This document shows, piece by piece, positions 7,364-14,567 of a DNA stretch of 19,021 nt. The translations under genes were made by a program, and so were the position numbers. The stretch covers positions 1 to 19,021 of the forward strand of contig NIZU01000095.1 in the NCBI GenBank assembly GCA_003315675.1. The letters run 5' to 3'. A model generated the notes under the pieces. The model worked only from the letters and a program-made list of their open reading frames with translations, made no database searches and was not told the origin of the DNA. Source of the stretch: Methanocorpusculum sp. MCE (lineage in GTDB: Archaea; Halobacteriota; Methanomicrobia; Methanomicrobiales; Methanocorpusculaceae). Numbering within the stretch: the first letter of the stretch is position 1; each line of letters begins with the position of its first letter.

Positions 7364-8047
7364 ATGGTCACACTGTTCATCTCCTGCGAAGGGTATACCG
7401 AAGAGGTTTTCATCAAACGCCTGATGGCAAAGGAACTGGCGCATCTGGGCGTCACGCTTATTCCCGTGATCGTGATGACATCGAAAAGTAAATCGGGCGT
7501 TGTCCGCAGGGGGGGCTGTTCGTCGTATGAAAAGATCCGAAAAGATGTCCTGAACCTTTGCAGACGGCCGTGTTCCTATGTCACGACGATGTATGATTTC
7601 TACAAGTTTCCGGCGATCCCGGGATACACGGTATCCTATGATCTGGCGTCTCCTCTGGAGCGGGTGACCGAGATGGAAGCGGCTTTTTTCGAGGATATCG
7701 ATCGGGAGAATTTTCATGCGAACATTCAGCTCCATGAGTTCGAGACGCTGCTGTTTTCCGATCCGTCGGCTTTTTCCGTCTGCGGGATGAGTAAAAAACA
7801 GGTGAAGAAACTCGCCGCGGTCCGCAGGGATTTTCTTCCCGAAGAGATCAACGGCGGGGAGATGACCGCACCCTCCAAATGGATCCTGCGGGTCAATCCC
7901 GGATATCAGAAACCGACCGACGGCCTCACGGTCGCACGGGAGATCGGTCTCGATACGATGTGTGCCGAGTGTCCGCATTTTGGAAAATGGGTTTCATGGA
8001 TCAAAACGCTTCCCGAAACGGCAAAACAAACAGCACGTGAGAGGTAA
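7364..8047 (+). CDS. DUF4276 family protein (TOPRIM-like partner of AAA ATPase)
   Basis: The ATG at 7364 follows the ATPase stop by two bases, and conserved sequence begins at once, so a more upstream in-frame ATG (7325, inside the ATPase gene) is unlikely. The 227-residue product shows the marks of DUF4276: an N-terminal FISCEGYTEEVF (Glu 9, Glu 13/14), a YDFYKFP block at 77-83, and the diagnostic LHEFETLLFSDP at 123-134. The fold is related to TOPRIM nucleases, with Glu 9 and Asp 78 as likely metal ligands. Genes of this family usually sit directly after an AAA_21-type ATPase, in some cases as abortive-infection systems (AbiL-like). Function as a nuclease effector is inferred. Confidence 0.85.
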   Translation: MVTLFISCEGYTEEVFIKRLMAKELAHLGVTLIPVIVMTSKSKSGVVRRGGCSSYEKIRKDVLNLCRRPCSYVTTMYDFYKFPAIPGYTVSYDLASPLERVTEMEAAFFEDIDRENFHANIQLHEFETLLFSDPSAFSVCGMSKKQVKKLAAVRRDFLPEEINGGEMTAPSKWILRVNPGYQKPTDGLTVAREIGLDTMCAECPHFGKWVSWIKTLPETAKQTARER

Positions 8048-8065
8048 AAAAATGGAAAAATCGAT

Positions 8066-8154
8066 TATTAATAGGAGTTACGCGGTTTTATTCTCAATTC
8101 AATTCGGGAAGGGTATTCCTGGGTGTGGAAACCTGAATTTATTTAACCGCGAAT
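8066..8154 (-). repeat. 89-bp dispersed repeat, copy B (inverted)
   Basis: Read on the minus strand it begins ATTCGCGGTTAAATAAATTC and ends CCGCGTAACTCCTATTAA, with CAGGTTTCCACACCC and CCCGAATTGAATTGAG inside. It has the same length as copy A (89 bp). Its outer blocks include a 7-bp inverted pair, CGCGGTT (8081-8087) / AACCGCG (8145-8151). It fills most of the gap between the converging DUF4276 and comDE genes. Confidence 0.8.
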
Positions 8155-8206
8155 CTCCGCGAAAGACCCGGGCCGGCAAAATGAAAACCATTCTCCGTGT
8201 CCCGGT

Positions 8207-8214
8207 AAAAAAAA
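8207..8214 (-). terminator. oligo-T terminator after comDE
   Basis: Eight consecutive T residues on the minus strand lie about 10 bases past the comDE stop codon, a common archaeal termination signal. I see no stable hairpin in front of them. Confidence 0.5.
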
Positions 8215-8224
8215 GCGTGGGCGG

Positions 8225-9340
8225 TTATCCGATTTCCCGGATGAACTGTTCCACTCTGCTGCGGATCTCTTCCGGCGAGAGGGGAATATTCGGTGATGCC
8301 GAATTTCCCGGACGGATAAGAAGATGAACGAATGAAGTCCCTTTGGCCACGGCGCTCGATATTTCGCTTGGGGTCGCGGCGCGTTCGACCGAGGTGATCC
8401 CGGCCGCACGTGCGAGCATCCCGATATCTGCGGTTTCATACGCCGGACTGATCTGATTCCCTGTGCTGCCAAATGTGCCGTTGTCCAGCGCCAGTATATG
8501 CAGATTTTCGCAGTTCTGTGCCGCGATCACCGGCAGAACTGCCGAGCCGAGCAGACTTCCGTCTCCGTCTATCACATACACGGGCGTTTTCGGTGAAGAA
8601 AACGCACACCCGAGCCCGATCGCGGACGCCTGCATGTAGCTTCCGAGCATGTAGAAGTTCCCTGCCCGGTCTCCTGACGCATACAGTTCCTTGGACGGCA
8701 CGCCGATGTTGGAGATGATGACCGCGTTTTTTGGAACCGAGGAGACGATCTCTTTGATCGCTTCAAGCCTGGTGAGTCTTGGTTCAGCGTATCCCAGCAG
8801 GAAAAACGTGCGGTCCGGAAGTGAACGTTTCGGATAGGTGATGGGCGCCCTCTGCTGAGGATCCCAGCAGGAGGGAAGGATCAGGGCAACATAGGGCGTT
8901 TGGTCTGCAAACGCACCTCTGATGACCTCTCTGATCCCTTCCAGATCCTCCGCCGATCTGCAGATCCGGTAGGGAATGTTGTACACATCCAGCATTTTGG
9001 GGAGAGGGGCATTGAACGGGATCTGGGCGCAGATCTTCTCGTCGCAGACGCCGCGCCAGCTTGCCAGAATCGGCAGAGGGAAGTGATACACGCAGGAAAG
9101 CGACAAAAGGGCGTTGAGCATATTCCCAAGGCCCGAGCTCTGAATCGAGACGAGCGGACGTTTTCCGGCGAGGACTACTCCTGCCCCGATCCCTACTCCG
9201 TCTTCTTCGCGGGCAAGATCGATGACCGGGAACCCCGTTTCTAATAGCGCAGTGAACCGCTTGTTTTTATCGCACGGCAGCGAGGCGACCATCTCGATCC
9301 CTTCTTCGTGCATGATCCGAAGGACCGTTTCTTCGTTCAT
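8225..9340 (-). CDS. comDE: sulfopyruvate decarboxylase, fused ComD-ComE
   Basis: The enzyme converts 3-sulfopyruvate to sulfoacetaldehyde and CO2 in coenzyme M synthesis, using thiamine diphosphate. The 371-residue chain joins both subunits: the ComD-like half (about 1-165) carries the PYR-domain REEDGVGIGAG with the likely catalytic Glu (45/46), and the ComE-like half (about 185-371) carries the PP domain with GDG at 259-261 and LDNGTFG at 286-292, the ThDP/Mg binding motif. In Methanocaldococcus the two are separate genes. The ATG overlaps the stop of cysteate synthase by four bases (ATGA), so translation is coupled. It is the last gene of the six-gene minus-strand operon and ends before an oligo-T tract. 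A phosphonopyruvate decarboxylase is the main alternative; the cysteate synthase neighbour argues against it. Confidence 0.93.
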   Translation of the reverse strand: MNEETVLRIMHEEGIEMVASLPCDKNKRFTALLETGFPVIDLAREEDGVGIGAGVVLAGKRPLVSIQSSGLGNMLNALLSLSCVYHFPLPILASWRGVCDEKICAQIPFNAPLPKMLDVYNIPYRICRSAEDLEGIREVIRGAFADQTPYVALILPSCWDPQQRAPITYPKRSLPDRTFFLLGYAEPRLTRLEAIKEIVSSVPKNAVIISNIGVPSKELYASGDRAGNFYMLGSYMQASAIGLGCAFSSPKTPVYVIDGDGSLLGSAVLPVIAAQNCENLHILALDNGTFGSTGNQISPAYETADIGMLARAAGITSVERAATPSEISSAVAKGTSFVHLLIRPGNSASPNIPLSPEEIRSRVEQFIREIG

Positions 9341-10575
9341 AATACCGGCACCTCGCCGGGATCGACCGTGGTGTAAACGCCAATCTGTGCAGTCTCACAG
9401 TCCTTTTTCACCCGTTGGTATCCCCCGCCGGTGATATTCAGCAAAATGTTCGCATTTTTCCGAATGGAACCATCTTCGGCGGCGGAGATGAGGGACGCAA
9501 AGGCAACGGCGGCGGCCGGATCGATGTCGGTGCCGTTTTCTGCTTCGGAGAAGATTTTGGCGGCAGTTGCCGCATCGCTGTTTTCTACGGCATACATCCG
9601 CCCGCCGCAGGATTTCATCGCATCATACACCCCGCCGCGGATCCCGTAGGGGGGCGTACGGTTGGTCAGGACATGGGCGGATACCGCGTTGATGGAGGCC
9701 TGCGCATTCGGCATATCCTCATCGAGAATATGATCCCTGCCGGCATTCCATGCACGAACCATTGGAACGAACGGAAGATTTTGTGAAAGATGGAGCTCAG
9801 GGAGCACACTGCCGAAACGTCCGTCCCTGATCAGACGGGCAGCAGCTTCCCATGCGGCGATCCCTCCGGTGCCTGATCCAACCGCCTGGAAGTAATACTC
9901 GGGCAGTTTTCCTATCGTGACGGCGGCATCGAGCATCACGCAGCCCATCCCGTCCCGTCGGGCGATGTTTTTGCCGCCGCCTTCCGGGAAATATCCCCGG
10001 GCTTCGCAGATTTTATCGGCCGTTTTGATAGCGTCGGTGTAATCGCCGCGGACCGTGATAAGCCGAATACTGCTGTGATCGAAGTATCCTGCGGTCCAGA
10101 GTTTGTCTGCCGAACTTTCCGGTACGACTAAAACGACAGGTGTCCCGAATTCCGCGGACATCTGGGCAAACGCCCGACCAGTGTTTCCGGCGGATGCCAC
10201 GACCAGCGTTCCCCCTCCCGCCTCTTTCAGTCGGACGATCGTCGGCAAAGCTTCCAGCTCCTTGAACGAACCGGTCGGCACATAACAGCCGCGTTCCGGA
10301 TAGTAGCCGGTAAACGTGATCCAGAGGTTCGGCAGTCCGAGTTCGCGGCAGAGTTCCCGGTTTTTAAAGGTCATGGGTCTCGAATTGGTCGGGATCGATC
10401 CGTGGACCGGGAGCCAGTCGCTGAATCGGAATACACCCGGCAGATTTTCCCGGACGGTCAACTGCGCGGCTGTATACTCCGCACGGATAAAACCCGGATG
10501 ATTGGGGCAGGTAAGGGTATAATGGTCTTCGAGAAGTTCCCCGCCTGCAAGACAGCGTAATACGTAATCGCCCAT
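9337..10575 (-). CDS. cysteate synthase (PLP-dependent, threonine synthase-like)
   Basis: The predicted reaction is O-phospho-L-serine plus sulfite to L-cysteate plus phosphate, the first committed step of the cysteate route to coenzyme M in Methanosarcinales and Methanomicrobiales. The 412-residue protein has a fold-type II PLP core: the lysine in PTGSFKELEA (Lys 105) would bind PLP, SAGNTG is at 128-133, and the glycine-rich phosphate loop GSGTGG is at 233-238. Family resemblance to threonine synthase is strong, and the adjacent comDE decides for cysteate. The start has a good GGAGGT site eight bases ahead and begins directly after the stop of the DUF39 gene (TAGATG). The transaminase needed to make sulfopyruvate is not encoded in this window. 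Confidence 0.92.
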   Translation of the reverse strand: MGDYVLRCLAGGELLEDHYTLTCPNHPGFIRAEYTAAQLTVRENLPGVFRFSDWLPVHGSIPTNSRPMTFKNRELCRELGLPNLWITFTGYYPERGCYVPTGSFKELEALPTIVRLKEAGGGTLVVASAGNTGRAFAQMSAEFGTPVVLVVPESSADKLWTAGYFDHSSIRLITVRGDYTDAIKTADKICEARGYFPEGGGKNIARRDGMGCVMLDAAVTIGKLPEYYFQAVGSGTGGIAAWEAAARLIRDGRFGSVLPELHLSQNLPFVPMVRAWNAGRDHILDEDMPNAQASINAVSAHVLTNRTPPYGIRGGVYDAMKSCGGRMYAVENSDAATAAKIFSEAENGTDIDPAAAVAFASLISAAEDGSIRKNANILLNITGGGYQRVKKDCETAQIGVYTTVDPGEVPVL

Positions 10576-11802
10576 CTAAAACCTCCAAGCGCCGGAATAT
10601 ATCCGGTCACGAACCAGGGCAGCCGCCCGTTCTCCCCGCACGCGGTCAGACTGGCGAAGGCCGATTCGAATATCCGCATCGGGAATATGCAGCGTTCCCG
10701 CGTTTGCGGAAAACACCTGATGTCTGCAGACGGTCACGCAGGTCAGGCAGCCCATGCATGCTTTGCCGATCGAGAGGTCGGGCCGGATCGCCGCAACCGG
10801 ACAGAGATCTTTCGCGCACTCCGTGCAGTCATCCACGCAGCGCGAAGCATCGACACGGACCCGTCGGTCGGTGTTCTGCCAGATATCCGCGTAGGTCGCG
10901 GCCGCAAATGGAGTCCTGTTCTGGATGTCGGCGACCGTGAGGGGTATATCTTCGTCGAGAACACGGAGAGCATTCAGCGTTTCGTCATCCAGTACAGGGA
11001 TCGCGGTCCCGATTGAAGTCAGGCATTCGGCGCCGAGCGCGGTCACAAAACCGCCCATCATATTGGGATGCATGCCCCGCATATCCACAGACAACGAAAG
11101 ATTAGGTTTCTGCGGCGACGATCTCGTCCCGCATCCGAGAATCAGAGCGGGACTGCCGTTCACGAGCGCCGCCGCCCCCGGGACGTGATAGCGTAATCCC
11201 GGATCATTTTCGAGCGGGTTGATCTCCCCGCAGCCGGAAACGGACGCGCTCTGCATCTTTGGCTTCATCGGGAAGGTCGAAAAGATCGTGGAGATCTCTT
11301 CATCACTCCGGTTCACAAACCCCATGTAGTTTTTGAATGCCCCGCGGGTGACGATCAGTCTGGCGGAGGACATATCATTCAGACTGACCTGACGGCGGAT
11401 CGTTCCCGTGTCGGTAACGATCTCTGCGGTGACCGGCTTTCCTGCGGCAAGATCCGAAAAGAGGTGTCCGCCGCCGTATGAGGGATCGTGTTCTGCATGG
11501 GATGTCCCATACACCATACAATCGACATGTCCGTTGCTTTCATTCGGGCAGGGGCCGATGGATGCCGGGACCCCGTTCAGCGTCATGGAGACGGCATGCC
11601 GGAAGGTTCCAGGCGCTCCTGCCTGGAACGCGAGAACCGCGGATGTCCCGGACATCACCCCAAATGTTCCGCAGGTCACCACGTCCACGTCGTCTGGGGT
11701 GATGGTTTCTCCCTTGCGGATACGTTCCTTGAGGGTTTTTGCCGTCATGACAACCGCGGTTTTGTCGGCGATTTTCCGGTTGATTTCTGCAAGCGTTTTC
11801 AT
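10576..11802 (-). CDS. mmp16: methanogenesis marker 16-type protein: DUF39/COG1900 domain fused to 2[4Fe-4S] ferredoxin
   Basis: In this 408-residue protein the DUF39/COG1900 domain spans about 1-305, with conserved Cys at 44, 85, 95 (PCPNESNGHVDC), 191 and 224 (GCGTRSS). A ferredoxin domain (about 316-370) follows, with C322-x3-C326-x2-C329-x4-C334 and C349-x2-C352-x2-C355-x3-C359; the first motif is spaced unusually. Relatives of DUF39 work with a ferredoxin-like partner to build homocysteine from aspartate semialdehyde and sulfide. This version is restricted to methanogens. Lying in one operon with cysteate synthase and comDE, it is the best candidate to convert sulfoacetaldehyde to coenzyme M by reductive thiolation; that assignment is inference. 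The start overlaps the previous stop (ATGA) and has a GGAGGGG site. Confidence 0.88.
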   Translation of the reverse strand: MKTLAEINRKIADKTAVVMTAKTLKERIRKGETITPDDVDVVTCGTFGVMSGTSAVLAFQAGAPGTFRHAVSMTLNGVPASIGPCPNESNGHVDCMVYGTSHAEHDPSYGGGHLFSDLAAGKPVTAEIVTDTGTIRRQVSLNDMSSARLIVTRGAFKNYMGFVNRSDEEISTIFSTFPMKPKMQSASVSGCGEINPLENDPGLRYHVPGAAALVNGSPALILGCGTRSSPQKPNLSLSVDMRGMHPNMMGGFVTALGAECLTSIGTAIPVLDDETLNALRVLDEDIPLTVADIQNRTPFAAATYADIWQNTDRRVRVDASRCVDDCTECAKDLCPVAAIRPDLSIGKACMGCLTCVTVCRHQVFSANAGTLHIPDADIRIGLRQSDRVRGERAAALVRDRIYSGAWRF

Positions 11803-12425
11803 AATATCACGATCCCCTCCACTCTGACGTGGAGGCCGTAGGATTTCTGCAGGATCATATTGACGATACCGGTGTGCGTCCGGTCCATCATACAGAATCC
11901 CGGCAGGAACGGATGCCGGACTCCAAACTGCGGGGGTCTGGCGACGACCCTGGCCACTCCCTCGAATCCGATCATATGGTACATCTTCAGATCAACGATA
12001 TCAGCTTTGTCCCGGGAAAAGGCGGGACCGACCACATGGCCGGTAATCAGCCCGGTGGTATAATCCGCTTCGAGGACCCTGATGACATGCTGGACCGGGC
12101 ATCCCGCTCCCGCCGGTCTGCCTAAAACGATGTCGTCTTTTTTGATCTCCTCGCGTTCGACCAGATCGGGTCGAAACGGCAGAAGTATTTTTCGTGCGGA
12201 GGGCTCGTTCGGCAGCGCAGAAAGCACAAAGTCGTACGGATCATTGCAGATATCCGTTCCCGAATACGATGCGGAAAGCTCTCTGCAGCTGTATGTCGGC
12301 ACATCCTTATGATAATACGGGCAGGCGGCAAGGTTTTTCATGCCGGACGCTGCCTGTATCATGAATGCATCGCAGCTTTCTGCGCCGCACGCGCCGCAGT
12401 CTTTTCCCGGCGGTGTCCAGACCAT
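11799..12425 (-). CDS. small Fe-S protein of unknown function, CoM operon
   Basis: This is a 208-residue protein. The N-terminus carries a four-cysteine cluster site C10-x2-C13-x4-C18-x16-C35 (CGACGAESCDAF...ACPYY), like the Fe-S domain found in the small subunit of corrinoid/CO dehydrogenase systems (PF04060 type). More Cys follow at 47, 60, 109 (GRPAGAGCPVQHV) and 178. The rest (about 70-208) looks like a compact beta-rich domain that I do not recognise; its GRPxGxGCPVxH motif is striking and may be a second ligand or active site. The start shares one base with the GTPase stop (TGATG) and has a GGGGTGA site. The position between a metallo-GTPase and the DUF39-ferredoxin protein suggests electron or sulfur delivery to the latter. 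Confidence 0.8.
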   Translation of the reverse strand: MVWTPPGKDCGACGAESCDAFMIQAASGMKNLAACPYYHKDVPTYSCRELSASYSGTDICNDPYDFVLSALPNEPSARKILLPFRPDLVEREEIKKDDIVLGRPAGAGCPVQHVIRVLEADYTTGLITGHVVGPAFSRDKADIVDLKMYHMIGFEGVARVVARPPQFGVRHPFLPGFCMMDRTHTGIVNMILQKSYGLHVRVEGIVIL

Positions 12426-13135
12426 CAGTCACCCCGGTAGATACTGTCGGGAGCATCGATTTGACGGATGACCCCGAAATGTTCCTGCCATCCGATCTCC
12501 TTTTTCCCGATGCAGATCGTGCAGACGCCAAGCGGCGGGACCCCGCGGAGCATATCCTTTTCCGTCGGAGCGGGCGGCATATCCGCGATTACTTTATTGA
12601 GATACCGCATCCCGGTTCCCTGGACGGCGTTGGTTTCGATGATGTCGATATCCGGTGCGACCTCTTTTATCCGCTCGCGGAAGACCTCTTTTTCCGCCTG
12701 GGAAACAAGATCGATCTTTGTTACTATGGCCACGTCTGCCAGCGCGATCATCGGGGCCATTTTTAGCGGAGCATGTGTTCCTGACACGGCCGAGATAACG
12801 CAGAGGCCAAGCGAATTTTTGGTGTATGGCGTACAGCGCAGACAAAGACCCGCACTTTCGTAAAGAAGATACTCGGCTCCAATCTGTTCTGTCCACTCCA
12901 TCGCGTCGCGGATGACCATGATACCCATATGATCCGGGCACATATCTCCTGAATACACTTTTTTCGTGGGGATGCCGAACTCGGCAGCGAGCTCTTCGTC
13001 TTCCCATGCCTGCACCACATCGATCTTGAGGTATGCGGCTTTTTTCGGGTCGGGCAGACTGCGGATGATCTGTTTGACAACCGCAGTCTTTCCCGCGCTC
13101 GGTGGTCCGGCAATGGCGATCAGCTTTACGTTCAT
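12425..13135 (-). CDS. G3E-type P-loop GTPase (HypB/UreG/CobW-like), CoM operon
   Basis: The start is placed at 13135, since the ATG overlaps the ATPase stop (ATGA) and has GGAG eight bases upstream; an upstream in-frame ATG at 13159 lies inside the previous gene. The 236-residue protein has Walker A GPPSAGKT (10-17), ESAG at 93-96 as Walker B/switch, and TKID at 139-142 as guanine-specificity motif, the G3E pattern. Cys pairs stand out: C98-x2-C101 right after ESAG, and C205-x2-C208 (CTIC) near the end, plus C66 and C112. G3E proteins insert metals or load cofactors in other enzymes, so I infer a maturation role for a metal or Fe-S site in this operon. The exact client is unknown. Confidence 0.85.
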   Translation of the reverse strand: MNVKLIAIAGPPSAGKTAVVKQIIRSLPDPKKAAYLKIDVVQAWEDEELAAEFGIPTKKVYSGDMCPDHMGIMVIRDAMEWTEQIGAEYLLYESAGLCLRCTPYTKNSLGLCVISAVSGTHAPLKMAPMIALADVAIVTKIDLVSQAEKEVFRERIKEVAPDIDIIETNAVQGTGMRYLNKVIADMPPAPTEKDMLRGVPPLGVCTICIGKKEIGWQEHFGVIRQIDAPDSIYRGD

Positions 13136-13923
13136 GCCTCGACTCCTTCGAGCCCGCACAGGAGTTCGCCGGCACGGATGCGTTCCCGCAGATTTGTTAT
13201 TTTCGCATCCATTCGGGCGATCTCCGCGAGCGTTTCCTCTTCTTCTCTTCCCGGGGTCAGGATCTTTGTCACGGCACCGTTCTCCATGACGATCCGCGTT
13301 CCCGTGAGGAGAGCAACGTAGGGGTCGTGGGTCACGAAGATAATGGCCTTCTTTTCTTCACGCAGAACTTCGATGACCCGGTCCTTGAAGATGCCGGCGT
13401 TTTCCACTTCATCCAGTAAAATGATCGGCGTGTCGGAGATGATGATCGCGTCGGCAATAAAAAGCGATCTGGTCTGCCCGCCGGAAAGAGCGCTCATCCG
13501 CATATGCGGCGTTATTTTTTCTCCGGTAAACTCGTTTGCGATGCGGATGGTCTTCTCGACAATACCCTCTCCGTCAAGTTTGCGTGAACGGATATGCATT
13601 GCCAGAAACTCGGAAACAACCAGATCGGCAAGGCATTTGGTGTTCTGCGTGATCATGGCGATGGGTTTTCTGGATGGATCGCGGACAAGAGCTTCATCCG
13701 GTTCCCTGCCGTTGATTAAAATCCGGCGGTTCGTGACGGTGTCTCCCTGGGCGAACACTTCGATGTCGTTGATGAAAGCGGTTTTTCCCGAACCTGTCGG
13801 ACCGACGATGGAGAACGTGTCGCCCGGGCGGATAACGATCTCATCAAATCCCTCTATTTTTCCGTCACGGGTGGTTCCGGGAAGAATAGTGAGGGACTCT
13901 ATTTCTGTGTGTGAAGAAGACAT
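13132..13923 (-). CDS. stand-alone ABC-type ATPase, CoM operon
   Basis: This is a 263-residue ATPase with a full ABC set: Walker A GPTGSGKT (41-48), Q-loop Gln 93, signature LSGGQ (146-150), Walker B IILLDEVE (167-174) and switch His 199 (VTHD). No permease or binding-protein gene accompanies it, so transport is unlikely; it may power protein remodelling or an electron-transfer step, as component A2 does for methyl-CoM reductase (an analogy only). The C-terminal 35 residues form a charged helix (about 226-250). It is the first gene of the operon. Start choice is open: ATG 13923 is used here; GTG 13944 would add seven residues and would sit at the leaderless distance from the TATA-like box. 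Confidence 0.85.
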   Translation of the reverse strand: MSSSHTEIESLTILPGTTRDGKIEGFDEIVIRPGDTFSIVGPTGSGKTAFINDIEVFAQGDTVTNRRILINGREPDEALVRDPSRKPIAMITQNTKCLADLVVSEFLAMHIRSRKLDGEGIVEKTIRIANEFTGEKITPHMRMSALSGGQTRSLFIADAIIISDTPIILLDEVENAGIFKDRVIEVLREEKKAIIFVTHDPYVALLTGTRIVMENGAVTKILTPGREEEETLAEIARMDAKITNLRERIRAGELLCGLEGVEA

Positions 13924-13965
13924 ACCTGATACTATCCACTTCACGCATAATAATACTTTATCTCT

Positions 13966-13977
13966 AAGATATAATTA
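13966..13977 (-). promoter_or_regulatory. TATA-like box of the CoM operon
   Basis: On the minus strand this reads TAATTATATCTT in a very AT-rich stretch (13945-14010). It predicts a transcription start near 13945, which leaves a leader of about 20 bases to ATG 13923. No other promoter-like sequence is seen between the six genes. Confidence 0.45.
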
Positions 13978-14332
13978 TTGATATAATAAGATATCATTTG
14001 AAGTTAAATTATCTGTTGCGTATAACAAGAGTGAAGCGATCAGCTTAATCGATTGAAGAGATGATGGGTCGACCGAACCATTTACAATCAGTATTCATCA
14101 AGTTACCGGGTATTAGTAAGATTTCATATTGATTATACGAAATTATGGGGTATAGGCCGGCGTTCGATCAGCCTGAATTTGGCAGTTAGTGGAAATACCA
14201 TATAATGAGCACCTCTGAGCATTTGTCATAAGCCCTGATAAACGCCCTCGTGAGTCACTTACTTTTTAGAATAGGACGTACGCGGTCTGATTTCGACCGA
14301 AAAAAACTGAGGTACTTATGGGATGCAATGCG

Positions 14333-14418
14333 ATTTCGTTTAAGGCATTCATGTTTCCACACCTAAAATATTTCTTCCCGAATTGAATCCACACCAACAT
14401 CGCGTAACTCCTATAGAA
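14333..14418 (+). repeat. 89-bp dispersed repeat, copy C (86 bp)
   Basis: Shared blocks are ATGTTTCCACACC, TTCTTCCCGAATTGAATCC, ACACCAACA and CGCGTAACTCCTAT. The 5' block is the most diverged (ATTTCGTTTAAG for ATTCGCGGTTAAA), so the terminal inverted pair is weakened. It is closest to copy B in the middle and to copy A in the ACACCAACAYCGCG part. Confidence 0.78.
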
Positions 14419-14448
14419 TACATCACCAATATTCCATACATTTATCTA

Positions 14449-14487
14449 ATTATGGGGTGCGGGAGTCGCCCTCCAGCACCCCATAAT
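14449..14487. other. strong hairpin, 12-bp perfect stem
   Basis: ATTATGGGGTGC (14449-14460) pairs exactly with GCACCCCATAAT (14476-14487). The 15-base loop contains GGAG/CTCC, which can extend the structure. Neither side has the T tract of a terminator. It could be a structured RNA fragment, a protein-binding palindrome or a repeat end. Confidence 0.6.
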
Positions 14488-14567
14488 CTGAAAAAAGGAA
14501 AGAGATGTGGGTGAAATATATTTGCCAACTGTCAAATTCAGGTGTCACAACGTATGCGGCCCGACCG

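Noticed and set aside
8052..8327. Small plus-strand frame starting just after the DUF4276 gene (MEKSIINRSYAV...)
   Set aside because: It runs through the dispersed repeat and into the comDE coding strand in reverse; no family resemblance.
9337..10575. Threonine synthase
   Set aside because: The PLP fold fits, but the coupled comDE downstream makes cysteate synthase far more likely.
13132..13923. ABC transporter subunit
   Set aside because: All ATPase motifs are present, but there is no permease or binding-protein gene in the operon, so I did not call transport.
14040..14330. tRNA or C/D box RNA in the gap upstream of the CoM operon
   Set aside because: A GTTCGATC-like stretch near 14161 and an ATGATGG near 14060 drew attention, but no T-arm stem, cloverleaf or paired C/D boxes could be built.
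1414..14418. CRISPR array
   Set aside because: The three repeat copies are kilobases apart, in mixed orientation and without regular spacers; no cas genes are seen.
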